This document shows, piece after piece, positions 22,621 to 30,542 of a DNA stretch of 64,000 nucleotides (the first letter of the stretch is position 1; each line of letters begins with the position of its first letter). This DNA is from Sediminihabitans luteus (GTDB lineage: Bacteria > Actinomycetota > Actinomycetes > Actinomycetales > Cellulomonadaceae). The position numbers were made by a program, and so were the translations under genes. The stretch lies in assembly GCF_002797595.1 (NCBI RefSeq), contig NZ_PGFE01000005.1, forward strand, positions 1-64,000. The letters run 5' to 3'. Under the pieces are notes generated by a model. It worked only from the letters and a program-made list of their open reading frames with translations. It had not been told where the DNA came from and did not search any database.

Positions 22621-23616
22621 TCAGGGGCGCGTGCCGGGCGTGTCGCCCGTCGCGTCGTCGACCGCGTCGGCAGCCGACTCTGCGGCGTCCGAGGTCGCGT
22701 CCGCGGCGTCCTGCGCACCGTCCGCGACGGCGTCCGCGGCGTCCTGCGCCGTGTCGGACGTCGCGCCGGCGGCCTTGCGGGTCGTCGACCGTGCGCGCGA
22801 GGTGGCCTTCTTCGCGGCGTCCTTGGTGGCCTGCGTGGCCTCCTCGACGACCTCGCTGACCTTCTCGCCCGCCTCCTTGCCCTTGGCGACGGCGGCACCC
22901 GCGGCCTCGCCGACGGCCTCGGCCGCCGAGCCGGCAGCGTGCTTGGCGTCCGCCACGACGTCGTCGAAGCGCGGGGAGTCGGTCGGCTCGGCCCACGGGT
23001 CGCTCGTCGGCTGGGCGCGGCGCCACAGCACGAACGCCGTCCCGGCAGCGCCGAGCCCCACGACGGTCCACAGGACCTTGTGGGACTTCTTGTCCGCCTT
23101 GGCGGCGGCCTTCTCGGCCTGCTTCGCGGCCTTGTGCGCCGACTTCTCGGTCGCCGCGAGAGCCTTGCGCGCCTTGCGCGAGAGCTTCTCGACGGTGTCC
23201 TCGGTCGATGCGGCGAGGTTCTGCGACCCCGCGGTCGCGGCGTCGGCGGCCTTGGCGGCCGCGATGTTGACGGCGGCGACGACCTTCGGGATGTAGTCGC
23301 TCACGATCTTGTCGTGCGCGGTGTCGATCGCGGGGGACGCCTTGGCGGCCGCCGCCTCGACGCGCGGCGCCGCGGCCTGCACGCCGTCCTGCCAGGCCTT
23401 CTCGACGCGGGGCTTGGCCCACTCGCCGAACTGTCCCGCCCGCTCCTTCGCCTGCCCGGCGAGCTGCGTCGCGGTGGGGCCGACCTTCTCGCCGGCCTCC
23501 TGGAGCGTGGCGGCCAGCGCGGCGGCCTGCTCCTTGATCTTCTCGGTGTCCACGAGCTTGCTCGCGTCGAGGTTCTCGACCGCCTCGCTGGTGGACCGCT
23601 TGACCCCGTCGAACAT
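22621..23616 (-). CDS. Ala/Lys-rich single-pass protein, apolipoprotein-like
   Basis: 331 residues from the ATG at 23616 (MFDGVKRSTSEAVEN). The sequence is almost entirely amphipathic and helix-forming, rich in Ala, Lys, Glu and Asp, with heptad-like spacing. One hydrophobic segment near residue 190 (VLWTVVGLGAAGTAFVLWRR) would span or anchor in the membrane. The C-terminal 100 residues are degenerate Ala/Asp repeats (DAADAVADGAQDAADA). No catalytic motif is visible. Such actinobacterial proteins are often labelled apolipoprotein A1/E-like by composition. The function is unknown. Confidence 0.85.
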   Translation of the reverse strand: MFDGVKRSTSEAVENLDASKLVDTEKIKEQAAALAATLQEAGEKVGPTATQLAGQAKERAGQFGEWAKPRVEKAWQDGVQAAAPRVEAAAAKASPAIDTAHDKIVSDYIPKVVAAVNIAAAKAADAATAGSQNLAASTEDTVEKLSRKARKALAATEKSAHKAAKQAEKAAAKADKKSHKVLWTVVGLGAAGTAFVLWRRAQPTSDPWAEPTDSPRFDDVVADAKHAAGSAAEAVGEAAGAAVAKGKEAGEKVSEVVEEATQATKDAAKKATSRARSTTRKAAGATSDTAQDAADAVADGAQDAADATSDAAESAADAVDDATGDTPGTRP

Positions 23617-23789
23617 GTGGTTCCCCGATCGTCGTCCGGTGACTTCTGCGTCCACTCTGCCACCGGGCCCATCGGCTCGCACGCGGCCGGGGTGCGGACT
23701 GCGTCACGCCCCTGTGGAGAACCTGCGCACATGCCGCCGCGGCGTCCACAGCCCCTCGCGGCGGCGGGGCGTCGTGCGAGAATGGCGCC

Positions 23790-24329
23790 ATGTTCGCAAC
23801 CCTGCACACGACGGCCGGTGACATCCGGATCGAGCTCTTCCCGAACCACGCACCGAAGACGGTCCAGAACTTCACGGGCCTGGCGACGGGCGCGAAGGAG
23901 TGGACCGACCCCCGTTCGGGCGACAAGCGCAACGACCCGTTCTACGACGGCCTGATCTTCCACCGCGTGATCGACGACTTCATGATCCAGGGCGGCTGCC
24001 CCCTGGGCACGGGCACCGGCGGCCCGGGCTACACGTTCAACGACGAGATCCACCCGGAGCTCGCGTTCGACCGCAAGTACCTGCTCGCCATGGCCAACGC
24101 GGGCTCGCGCCGCAACCCGGTCACGGGTGAGGTCGAGGGCACCAACGGCTCGCAGTTCTTCATCTCGACCACGCCCACCCCGTGGCTCACGGGCAAGCAC
24201 ACGATCTTCGGCGAGGTCGCGGACGACGCGTCGCGCGCGGTCGTCGACGCGATCGGCACCACGAAGACGCGTCCGGGCGACCGCCCGGTCGAGGACATCA
24301 CGATCACCTCGGTCACGATCGAGGACTGA
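23790..24329 (+). CDS. ppiA: Cyclophilin-type peptidyl-prolyl isomerase
   Basis: Cytosolic cis-trans prolyl isomerase of 179 residues without a signal peptide. The cyclophilin core is clear: FHRVIDDFMIQGG with the catalytic Arg, TNGSQFFI with the conserved Gln and Phe, and TIFGEV near the end. An insertion of about 10 residues (WTDPRSGDKRNDP) between strands is typical of actinobacterial PpiA. Its stop lies just before the rhomboid gene, so both are probably one transcript. Confidence 0.96.
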   Translation: MFATLHTTAGDIRIELFPNHAPKTVQNFTGLATGAKEWTDPRSGDKRNDPFYDGLIFHRVIDDFMIQGGCPLGTGTGGPGYTFNDEIHPELAFDRKYLLAMANAGSRRNPVTGEVEGTNGSQFFISTTPTPWLTGKHTIFGEVADDASRAVVDAIGTTKTRPGDRPVEDITITSVTIED

Positions 24330-24331
24330 CC

Positions 24332-25249
24332 ATCAGCCAGCCGCCGTGGGGAGCGCAGGCAGGGTCCGGCGCGTCGCCCGAGATCCCCGTCTGCCCGCGA
24401 CACCCTGACCGCCCGTCGTACGTCCGCTGCCAGCGGTGCGGACGTCCGGCGTGCCCGGAGTGCCAGCGCCCCGCGGCGGTCGGCGTGCAGTGCGTCGACT
24501 GCGTCGCGCAGTCCGCACGCGCCATGCCGACGGTCCGCACGGTGTTCGGCGGCACGGTCCGCGAGGGCCGTCCCGTCGTCACGCTCACGATCATCGGCAT
24601 CTGTGCCGCGGTGTACGTGCTCGAGCTCGTGCTCGGGACGGCGTTCATGCAGGAGTTCTGGTTCAGCCCCGCGTCGGGTCAGGACGAGCCGTGGCGGTTC
24701 GTCACGGCGGCGTTCCTGCACTCCACGAGCCCGCTGCACATCCTGTTCAACATGTACGCCCTGTGGATCGTGGGCCCGCCGCTCGAGCAGGCGCTCGGGC
24801 GCGCACGCTACGTCGCGCTCTACCTGCTGGCCGCGGTCGGCGGGCAGGTCGCTGTGCTGCTCGCGGCCGAGCCGGGCATCGGTCAGGCCTGGTGGCAGAC
24901 GACGTGGACCGGTGCGGTCGTCGGCGCCTCGGGGGCGATCTTCGGGCTCTTCGGCGCGATCTTCTTCGTGATGAAGCGCCTCGGGCGCAACGCGAACCAG
25001 ATCCTCGTGCTGCTCGCGATCAACCTCGCGCTGCCGTTCTTCGTGGGCGGTCTCGCGTGGCAGGCGCACGTCGGCGGCCTCGTGGTGGGCCTCGTGCTCG
25101 GCGCGGTGTTCGCCTACGCGCCCCGGGAGCGGCGAGCGTTGTGGGGCGTGCTCGGGCCCGTGCTCGTCGGGGTCGTGCTCGTGCTGCTCACGGTGTGGAA
25201 GTACAGCACCGTCGTGGTGCCGACGCTGCAGCTCCCGTTCGGCGGGTGA
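24332..25249 (+). CDS. Rhomboid-family intramembrane serine protease with zinc-ribbon N-terminus
   Basis: About 305 residues. Residues 18-55 form a zinc-binding element with paired Cys (CPRH, CQRCG, CPEC, CVDCV). Six or seven membrane helices follow. The rhomboid motifs are HILFNMYALW, the active Ser in VGASGAIFG and the catalytic His in WQAHVGGLVVG. No ATG, GTG or TTG is available between the previous stop and the Cys motif. The best start is an ATC at 24332, six bases after GAGGA (24321-24325). A CTG at 24326 abuts that motif and is less plausible. Confidence 0.9.
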   Translation: MSQPPWGAQAGSGASPEIPVCPRHPDRPSYVRCQRCGRPACPECQRPAAVGVQCVDCVAQSARAMPTVRTVFGGTVREGRPVVTLTIIGICAAVYVLELVLGTAFMQEFWFSPASGQDEPWRFVTAAFLHSTSPLHILFNMYALWIVGPPLEQALGRARYVALYLLAAVGGQVAVLLAAEPGIGQAWWQTTWTGAVVGASGAIFGLFGAIFFVMKRLGRNANQILVLLAINLALPFFVGGLAWQAHVGGLVVGLVLGAVFAYAPRERRALWGVLGPVLVGVVLVLLTVWKYSTVVVPTLQLPFGG

Positions 25250-25293
25250 CGCGCCGCGTCGTGAACGACGCCCGTGGAACTACACCGCTGTAG

Positions 25294-25314
25294 TTATCCA
25301 CAGGGTCGTCCACA
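25294..25314 (+). promoter_or_regulatory. Pair of DnaA boxes upstream of the crgA end
   Basis: A perfect TTATCCACA (25294-25302) and a one-mismatch TCGTCCACA (25306-25314) lie in the spacer between the convergent rhomboid and crgA genes, 14 kb from oriC. CGTGGACA follows at about 25327. Confidence 0.7.
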
Positions 25315-25357
25315 TGGGGACAACTTCGTGGACATCCACGGCGCCGTCCCGCAGCGG

Positions 25358-25615
25358 CTACTTCCAGCGGGTCGTGAGACCGAAGCCGGCGATGATCAGC
25401 GCGAAGCCGACCGCGAGGTTCCAGTTGCGCAGCGCAGGGATCGGCAGGTCGGCGCGGCCGCTCGTGAGGTAGAAGAGCACGATCCACGCGAGACCCACGA
25501 CGAGGAGTCCGAGCATCGTCGGGGCGAGCCACCGCGGGTTGACGCTGTCGGCCTTGTAGGTGGCGGGCTCGCTCGCGGGCGAGTTCTTCTTCTTGCGACG
25601 CTTCGACACGGGCAC
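25358..25615 (-). CDS. crgA: Cell division protein CrgA
   Basis: Small septal membrane protein that interacts with FtsZ, FtsI and FtsQ and influences divisome assembly in mycobacteria and streptomycetes. The 85 residues start MPVSKRRKKKN and contain two membrane helices (about residues 32-50 and 66-82) with the NPRWLAPTM and NWNLAVGFALI motifs of the family. Its place opposite the DUF881/sortase/pabA cluster is conserved. Confidence 0.95.
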   Translation of the reverse strand: MPVSKRRKKKNSPASEPATYKADSVNPRWLAPTMLGLLVVGLAWIVLFYLTSGRADLPIPALRNWNLAVGFALIIAGFGLTTRWK

Positions 25616-25697
25616 GAGCGATGCTCCTGGAGGACGGCCGGCCGGAGTCCGGCGGCGATGGAGGACACGAGGCGGGCGGTGCTACGGGTGGGACGGG

Positions 25698-25743
25698 ACG
25701 AACGGTGACGCAACGAACGGTGACGCAACGAAACGGTGACGCA
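25698..25743. repeat. Three tandem 15-16 bp repeats in the crgA-DUF881 spacer
   Basis: Copies ACGAACGGTGACGCA (25698-25712, 25713-25727) and ACGAAACGGTGACGCA (25728-25743). They are head-to-tail in the divergent promoter region between crgA and the DUF881 gene. The regular spacing of about 1.5 helical turns suggests either a regulator array or a simple tandem duplication. Confidence 0.85.
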
Positions 25744-25895
25744 CAGGGTGGAAAACCGGTGAAGCCGGTGAACCACGTCCCGCAGGACGCCGCACGTCAA
25801 CTAGCGTAGTGGGCGTACCGCACGGGTCCGTGCACGGTACACCAGGCGGCGGGGAACTCCCGACCCGGCGAGACCGACAGGGAACGAGGCGAGCG

Positions 25896-26654
25896 GTGAG
25901 CCACTCCGCAGGACCAGCGTCGCCCGTCCGTGAGCGGACGGCGCCCCGGCGCCGCAGCGTGCGCGTCCTGACGGTCGCGCTCGTTCTGGCCCTCGCCGGC
26001 GCGATCTTCGGCGTGAGCGCGCGCACCGCACGCGGGGACGAGGGCCGCACGCCCGACGACCTCGCGCAGCTCGTCGCGAACGAGTCCGACCGCGTGACGG
26101 ACCTGCAGGAGCAGTCCGACGCCCTGCAGGCCGAGATCGACGCGCTGTCGGTCGAGAACGAGACCCCGGTCGAGGGCAGCCCGGGCGAGGCCGAGATCAC
26201 CGCGAACCGCATCGCCGCGGGCACGACGGCGCTCACCGGGCCGGGCCTGCGGGTCGCGCTCGACGACGCCCCTCCGGGGAACTACCCCGAGCAGTTCCGT
26301 CCCGACGACCTCGTGGTGCACCAGCAGGACCTGCAGGCCGTCGTCAACGGCCTGTGGGCCGGGGGAGCCGAGGCGATGACGCTCCAGAGTCAGCGGGTCG
26401 ACCCCACGACGGCCTTCCGCTGCGTCGGCAACGTCCTCGTGCTCAAGGGACGCGTGTACTCGCCGCCGTTCGTGGTCGAGGCGATCGGGGACCAGGACGC
26501 GATGCGCTCCGCGCTCGACCGCGCGCCCGACGTCCAGGCGTACATGAGCTACGTCGACGCGGTCTCGCTCGGGTGGCGGCTCGACGAGGTCGCCAAGATC
26601 GAGGTGCCGCGCAGCGACCAGGTCACCCTCACGTACGCGCAGGTGCAGGGATGA
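25896..26654 (+). CDS. DUF881 membrane-anchored protein
   Basis: 252 residues from the GTG at 25896, which follows GAGGCGAGC. An N-terminal signal anchor (RVLTVALVLALAGAIFGV) is followed by a coiled-coil-like segment, then the DUF881 fold with GPGLRVALDDAP, VHQQDLQAVVNGLWAGGAEA and ALTLN-like QSQRVDP elements. Most of it lies outside the cell. The family co-occurs with division and envelope genes; its role is unknown. Its stop overlaps the sortase start (ATGA). Confidence 0.92.
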   Translation: MSHSAGPASPVRERTAPRRRSVRVLTVALVLALAGAIFGVSARTARGDEGRTPDDLAQLVANESDRVTDLQEQSDALQAEIDALSVENETPVEGSPGEAEITANRIAAGTTALTGPGLRVALDDAPPGNYPEQFRPDDLVVHQQDLQAVVNGLWAGGAEAMTLQSQRVDPTTAFRCVGNVLVLKGRVYSPPFVVEAIGDQDAMRSALDRAPDVQAYMSYVDAVSLGWRLDEVAKIEVPRSDQVTLTYAQVQG

Positions 26655-27424
26655 GCGCGCCGGCCGCCGTCCGGCACGCGCGACCCGTGCGCGGGCCGGG
26701 TGTCGTCAGCCACGTCGTCGGCGGGATCGGCGAGCTGCTCATCACGCTGGGGCTGCTGCTGGGGCTCTTCGTCGTCTGGCAGCTGTGGTGGACCGACGTC
26801 CAGGGCGACAAGTTCCAGGCTGAGGTCATCGAGCAGCTCGACTGGGCCCCGCCGCCCGTCGTCGACACGGCCCCGGTCGAGCGCACCGACGACCCGCCCG
26901 TCATGGAGGAGCCCGCGGTCGGCGACGTGTTCGCGCAGTTCTACGTGCCGCGGTTCGGGGCCGACTACGTCAAGCCCGCGGCGGAGGGCGTCGACAAGGC
27001 GACGATCCTCGACACGATCGGGATCGGCCACTACCCGGGCACCGCGATGCCCGGCGACCTCGGGAACTTCTCCGTCGCGGCGCACCGCACCACGTACGGC
27101 AAGCCGTTCAACAAGATCGCGGACCTCCAGGAGGGCGACCCGATCGTCGTGCGCACCGAGGACACCTGGTACGTCTACAGGGTCACCGAGCACCTGATCG
27201 TCTACCCCGACCAGGTCGACGTCATCGCGCCGATCCCCGGGACCAAGGCCGGCGACCCCGTCGTCGAGCCCACGCAGCGGCTGCTCACCATGACGAGCTG
27301 CCACCCCATGTTCTCGGCCGCGCAGCGGTACATCGTGCACGCCGAGTTCGCCTACTGGTTCCCGGTGAGCGAGGGCGTGCCCCAGGAGCTGACCGAGGCC
27401 GGCATCTCGCCGGCCGAGTGGTGA
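26651..27424 (+). CDS. srtE: Class E sortase
   Basis: Membrane-anchored cysteine transpeptidase that cleaves LAXTG-type sorting signals and attaches proteins to peptidoglycan. 257 residues: a signal anchor at about 27-48, then a beta-barrel with catalytic His145 (VAAHRTT), Cys217 (TMTSCHP) and Arg226. The start overlaps the DUF881 stop by 4 bases. Class E enzymes are the housekeeping type in high-GC Gram-positives. No sortase substrate is obvious in this window. Confidence 0.94.
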   Translation: MSAPAAVRHARPVRGPGVVSHVVGGIGELLITLGLLLGLFVVWQLWWTDVQGDKFQAEVIEQLDWAPPPVVDTAPVERTDDPPVMEEPAVGDVFAQFYVPRFGADYVKPAAEGVDKATILDTIGIGHYPGTAMPGDLGNFSVAAHRTTYGKPFNKIADLQEGDPIVVRTEDTWYVYRVTEHLIVYPDQVDVIAPIPGTKAGDPVVEPTQRLLTMTSCHPMFSAAQRYIVHAEFAYWFPVSEGVPQELTEAGISPAEW

Positions 27425-27435
27425 GGAGGAGCGAC

Positions 27436-27594
27436 GTGTACGGAGCCCTGTGGAACGCGATCCCCGGACCCTGGTGGGTGCGCCTGATCGTCATGCTCGC
27501 GCTCGCCGCCGCCGTGGTCGCCGTGTGCTTCGAGTGGGTCTTCCCGTGGCTCTCGGAGTACATGCCGCTCAACCAGCAGACCGTGGGGGAGTAG
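27436..27594 (+). CDS. Small single-pass membrane protein
   Basis: A 52-residue protein starting with GTG at 27436 just after GAGGAG. It begins VYGALWNAIPGPWWVRLIVM and has one helix through about residue 40, ending MPLNQQTVGE. It lies 11 bases after the sortase gene and 22 bases before the pabA start, so it is in the same transcript. Similar short proteins occur at this spot in other actinobacteria. No function is known. Confidence 0.85.
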   Translation: MYGALWNAIPGPWWVRLIVMLALAAAVVAVCFEWVFPWLSEYMPLNQQTVGE

Positions 27595-27616
27595 ACGCGT
27601 GCGTGATACTGGACCC

Positions 27617-28267
27617 ATGACACGCATCCTCGTCGTCGACAACTACGACTCGTTCGTCTACACGATCGTCGGCTACCTCGACCAGCTCGGCGCCAGCACC
27701 GTCGTCGTGCGCAACGACGCCGTGCCCGAGCCCGACGAGGACGGCGTGTTCCACGACGAGGACGGCACCCCGTTCGACGGGGTGCTCGTCTCGCCAGGCC
27801 CCGGGACGCCCAAGGAGGCCGGCAGCAGCGAGGACGTGATCCGTGCGTGCGCGCGCTCGCGCACCCCGATGCTCGGCGTCTGCCTGGGGCACCAGGCCCT
27901 GGCCGAGGTCTACGGCGGCACGGTCACGCACGCGCCCGAGCTCATGCACGGCAAGACCAGCCTCGTCGAGCACGACGACACCGGCGTGCACGCCGGACTG
28001 CCGTCGCCGTTCACCGCGACGCGCTACCACTCGCTCGCCGTGATCCCCGAGACCGTGCCCGACGAGCTCGTCGTCACCTCACGCACCGCGTCCGGCGTCG
28101 TCATGGGGCTCCAGCACCGGGACCTTCCGCTGCACGGCGTGCAGTACCACCCCGAGTCCGTGCTGACCGAGGGTGGGCACCGCCTGCTCGCCAACTGGCT
28201 CGAGACCTGCGGGGCGGACGGCGCGGTCGCTCGCTCCGAGGGCATGGCACCGCTCGTCCGGGCCTGA
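27617..28267 (+). CDS. pabA: Glutamine amidotransferase, anthranilate/aminodeoxychorismate synthase component II
   Basis: Class I glutamine amidotransferase that supplies ammonia for p-aminobenzoate (folate) or anthranilate (tryptophan) synthesis. 216 residues from MTRILVVDNYDSFV. The catalytic triad is visible: Cys in GVCLGHQAL, and His and Glu in QYHPESVLTEGG. The oxyanion loop SPGPGTP is also present. A GTG six codons upstream is possible. No trpE/pabB partner lies nearby, so pabA and trpG cannot be told apart from sequence. Confidence 0.93.
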   Translation: MTRILVVDNYDSFVYTIVGYLDQLGASTVVVRNDAVPEPDEDGVFHDEDGTPFDGVLVSPGPGTPKEAGSSEDVIRACARSRTPMLGVCLGHQALAEVYGGTVTHAPELMHGKTSLVEHDDTGVHAGLPSPFTATRYHSLAVIPETVPDELVVTSRTASGVVMGLQHRDLPLHGVQYHPESVLTEGGHRLLANWLETCGADGAVARSEGMAPLVRA

Positions 28268-28304
28268 GCCAGCACGGCCGGCGGCTCTGCGCCGAACGCA
28301 GCAT

Positions 28305-28344
28305 CGACGAAGGGCGGACCCCCGCGGGGATCCGCCCTTCGTCG
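28305..28344. terminator. Bidirectional terminator between pabA and pknB
   Basis: CGACGAAGGGCGGA (28305-28318) pairs with TCCGCCCTTCGTCG (28331-28344), with a GC-rich inner loop. It sits between two convergent genes. Confidence 0.87.
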
Positions 28345-28436
28345 TCGATCACTTCTCGGCCGGCCGTGAATGGTCAGCCGGTCAGCCTGACGGCTTGGCC
28401 CCTCGGTCGGGCCGGTCGACCATCAGGTCGGGACGC

Positions 28437-30542
28437 TCAGCCCTGACCGCCTCCGTCGTCGCCGCCTCCGTCGCCGTTACCCCCACCGTCGCCCCCGCTG
28501 TTGCCCGGGTCCTCGGTGGGCTGAGCCGGGTCGGAGGTCTGCGGGCCCGGACCGGACGAGACGACGAAGTTGATCTTGGTGTCCGGTCCGATCTGCACGC
28601 TGGACCCTGCCGCGGGGTCGGTGCGGATCACGATGCCGGCCGCGTACTGGGTCGACTGCTCGGTCGAGCTCGACCCGGCGTTGAGGCTCTCCTGGGCGAG
28701 GGCCTCGGTCGCCTGCTCGACGGTCATCCCGGCGACGTTCGGCACCTGCGTGGTCTCGGCCGCAGGCTCCTTGGCGACCTTGAGGTCGACCGTGATCTCC
28801 TGCTCGACCTCGCCCGGGCTCGGGGACTGCTCGAACACCGTGCCTGCGGCGTACTGCGCGGTCTCGGTCTCGGTGAACGTCGCCCGCAGGCCGATGTCGG
28901 CGAGCGCGGCGTCGGCCTCGTCCTTCGACATGCCCGTGACGTCGGGCAGTGTGACCTTGCCGGTCGAGGTGACGAGGTTGATGGTCTCGCCGGCCTTGAC
29001 CGCGTCCCCGGCGGGCGGGTCGGTGCGGATGACGTCGTCCTTGCCGATGCTCTTGTGGTTCTCGGTGTCGACGGACCCGACCTTGAGGCCGGCATCCTCG
29101 AGCTTGGCCCGCGCGTCGTTCTGGGAGAGGCCGCTGACGTCGGGGACGGTGGTCGAGTCGGGGCCGGTCGAGAAGTACGCGGTGACCGTCTTGCCGTGCG
29201 CGAGCTCGGTCCCGCCGGCCGGGTCCTGCTCGAGGAACGTGCCCTCGGGCTCGTCGGAGGCCTTGTCGACCTGCTCGAACACGAAGTCGGCGTCCTCGAT
29301 CTGCTTCTTGGCGCTCTCCGGCGTCGCGTCCGCGGCGATCGTCGGGACGGGGAAGAGCTCGGGACTGTCGTCCTGTCCCATCATGAGGATGATCGTGACG
29401 ATCGCCGCGATCGCGACGACGCCGATCGCGATCAGCGTCCACATGAGGCCCTTGCGGCTCTTCTCCTCCTCGGGCTCCTCCTCGACCGCGACGGGCTGCG
29501 TGCCGGTCGCGCCGACGGCACTCTGCGTGGCGGTGCCCCAGGGGCTCGGCGGCGTCGCTGGCTGCATGACCTGCGTCGCGTCGCCCGCGGGCGGCATGTA
29601 CTGCGTCGCGGCGGCGGCACCGGCGAGGCCGGCCGCGCTCGCGGCCGCCGCGACCATCGCGATCGGCCCAGCGGAGATCGCCCCGCCGCGCGCGGCGGAC
29701 TCGAGGTCGGCACGGAACTCGCCCGCGCTGCTGTAACGGTCCGAGCGCTCCTTGGCGAGCGACTTGAGCGTGATGCGGTCGAGCACCTCGGGCACGTCGG
29801 GCGCGATGTCCGACGGCTTGAGCGGCGTCTCGCGCACGTGCTGGTAGGCGACCGCGACGGGGGAGTCGCCCTGGAACGGCGGACGGCCCGTGAGCATCTC
29901 GAACAGCAGGCAGCCGGTCGAGTAGAGGTCGCTGCGGGCGTCGACGGTCTCGCCGCGCGCCTGCTCGGGCGACAGGTACTGCGCGGTGCCGATCACCGCG
30001 TGGGTCTGCGTCATCGTGGCGGCCGAGTCGGCCATCGCGCGCGCGATGCCGAAGTCCATGACCTTGACCGCGCCGGTCGGCGTGATCATCACGTTGGCGG
30101 GCTTGATGTCGCGGTGCACGATCCCCGCGTGGTGCGAGTACTCGAGCGCGGCGAGCACGCCCGCGGTGATCTCGACGGCCTCCTCGATGGGAACGGAGTG
30201 GCCGTCGCGCACGATGTCGCGCACGGTGTGGCCCTCGACGTACTCCATGACGATGAACGGCACGTGCACCGAGGCGCCCTGCGCGTCGGTGTGGACGTCC
30301 TCGCCCGTGTCGTAGACCGCGACGATCGCGGGGTGGTTCAGCGCTGCGGCGGACTGCGCCTCGCGCCGGAACCGGGCGAGGAACGACGGGTCACGAGCGA
30401 GGTCGGAGCGCAGGATCTTGATCGCGACGGTGCGACCGAGCCGGGTGTCCCGGCCGATGTGAACCTCAGCCATCCCGCCGCGGCCGATGAGCTCACCGAC
30501 CTCGTAGCGGGCAGCAAGTACCCGAGGTGCGTTGTCCACCAC
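28437..30542 (-). CDS. pknB: Serine/threonine protein kinase PknB with four PASTA domains
   Basis: Transmembrane receptor kinase coupling muropeptide or lipid II sensing to growth and division. 701 residues. The cytoplasmic kinase (about 10-275) has IGRGGMAEVH, the HRDIKPANVM catalytic loop and DFGIARAM. One membrane helix lies near residues 364-387, and four extracellular PASTA repeats follow (starting around FPVPTIAAD, VPDVSGLSQ, LPDVTGMSK, VPNVAGMTV). It ends in a Gly/Asp tail. The GTG start abuts the pknA stop. It is the last gene of the fhaA-to-pknB operon. Confidence 0.97.
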   Translation of the reverse strand: MVDNAPRVLAARYEVGELIGRGGMAEVHIGRDTRLGRTVAIKILRSDLARDPSFLARFRREAQSAAALNHPAIVAVYDTGEDVHTDAQGASVHVPFIVMEYVEGHTVRDIVRDGHSVPIEEAVEITAGVLAALEYSHHAGIVHRDIKPANVMITPTGAVKVMDFGIARAMADSAATMTQTHAVIGTAQYLSPEQARGETVDARSDLYSTGCLLFEMLTGRPPFQGDSPVAVAYQHVRETPLKPSDIAPDVPEVLDRITLKSLAKERSDRYSSAGEFRADLESAARGGAISAGPIAMVAAAASAAGLAGAAAATQYMPPAGDATQVMQPATPPSPWGTATQSAVGATGTQPVAVEEEPEEEKSRKGLMWTLIAIGVVAIAAIVTIILMMGQDDSPELFPVPTIAADATPESAKKQIEDADFVFEQVDKASDEPEGTFLEQDPAGGTELAHGKTVTAYFSTGPDSTTVPDVSGLSQNDARAKLEDAGLKVGSVDTENHKSIGKDDVIRTDPPAGDAVKAGETINLVTSTGKVTLPDVTGMSKDEADAALADIGLRATFTETETAQYAAGTVFEQSPSPGEVEQEITVDLKVAKEPAAETTQVPNVAGMTVEQATEALAQESLNAGSSSTEQSTQYAAGIVIRTDPAAGSSVQIGPDTKINFVVSSGPGPQTSDPAQPTEDPGNSGGDGGGNGDGGGDDGGGQG

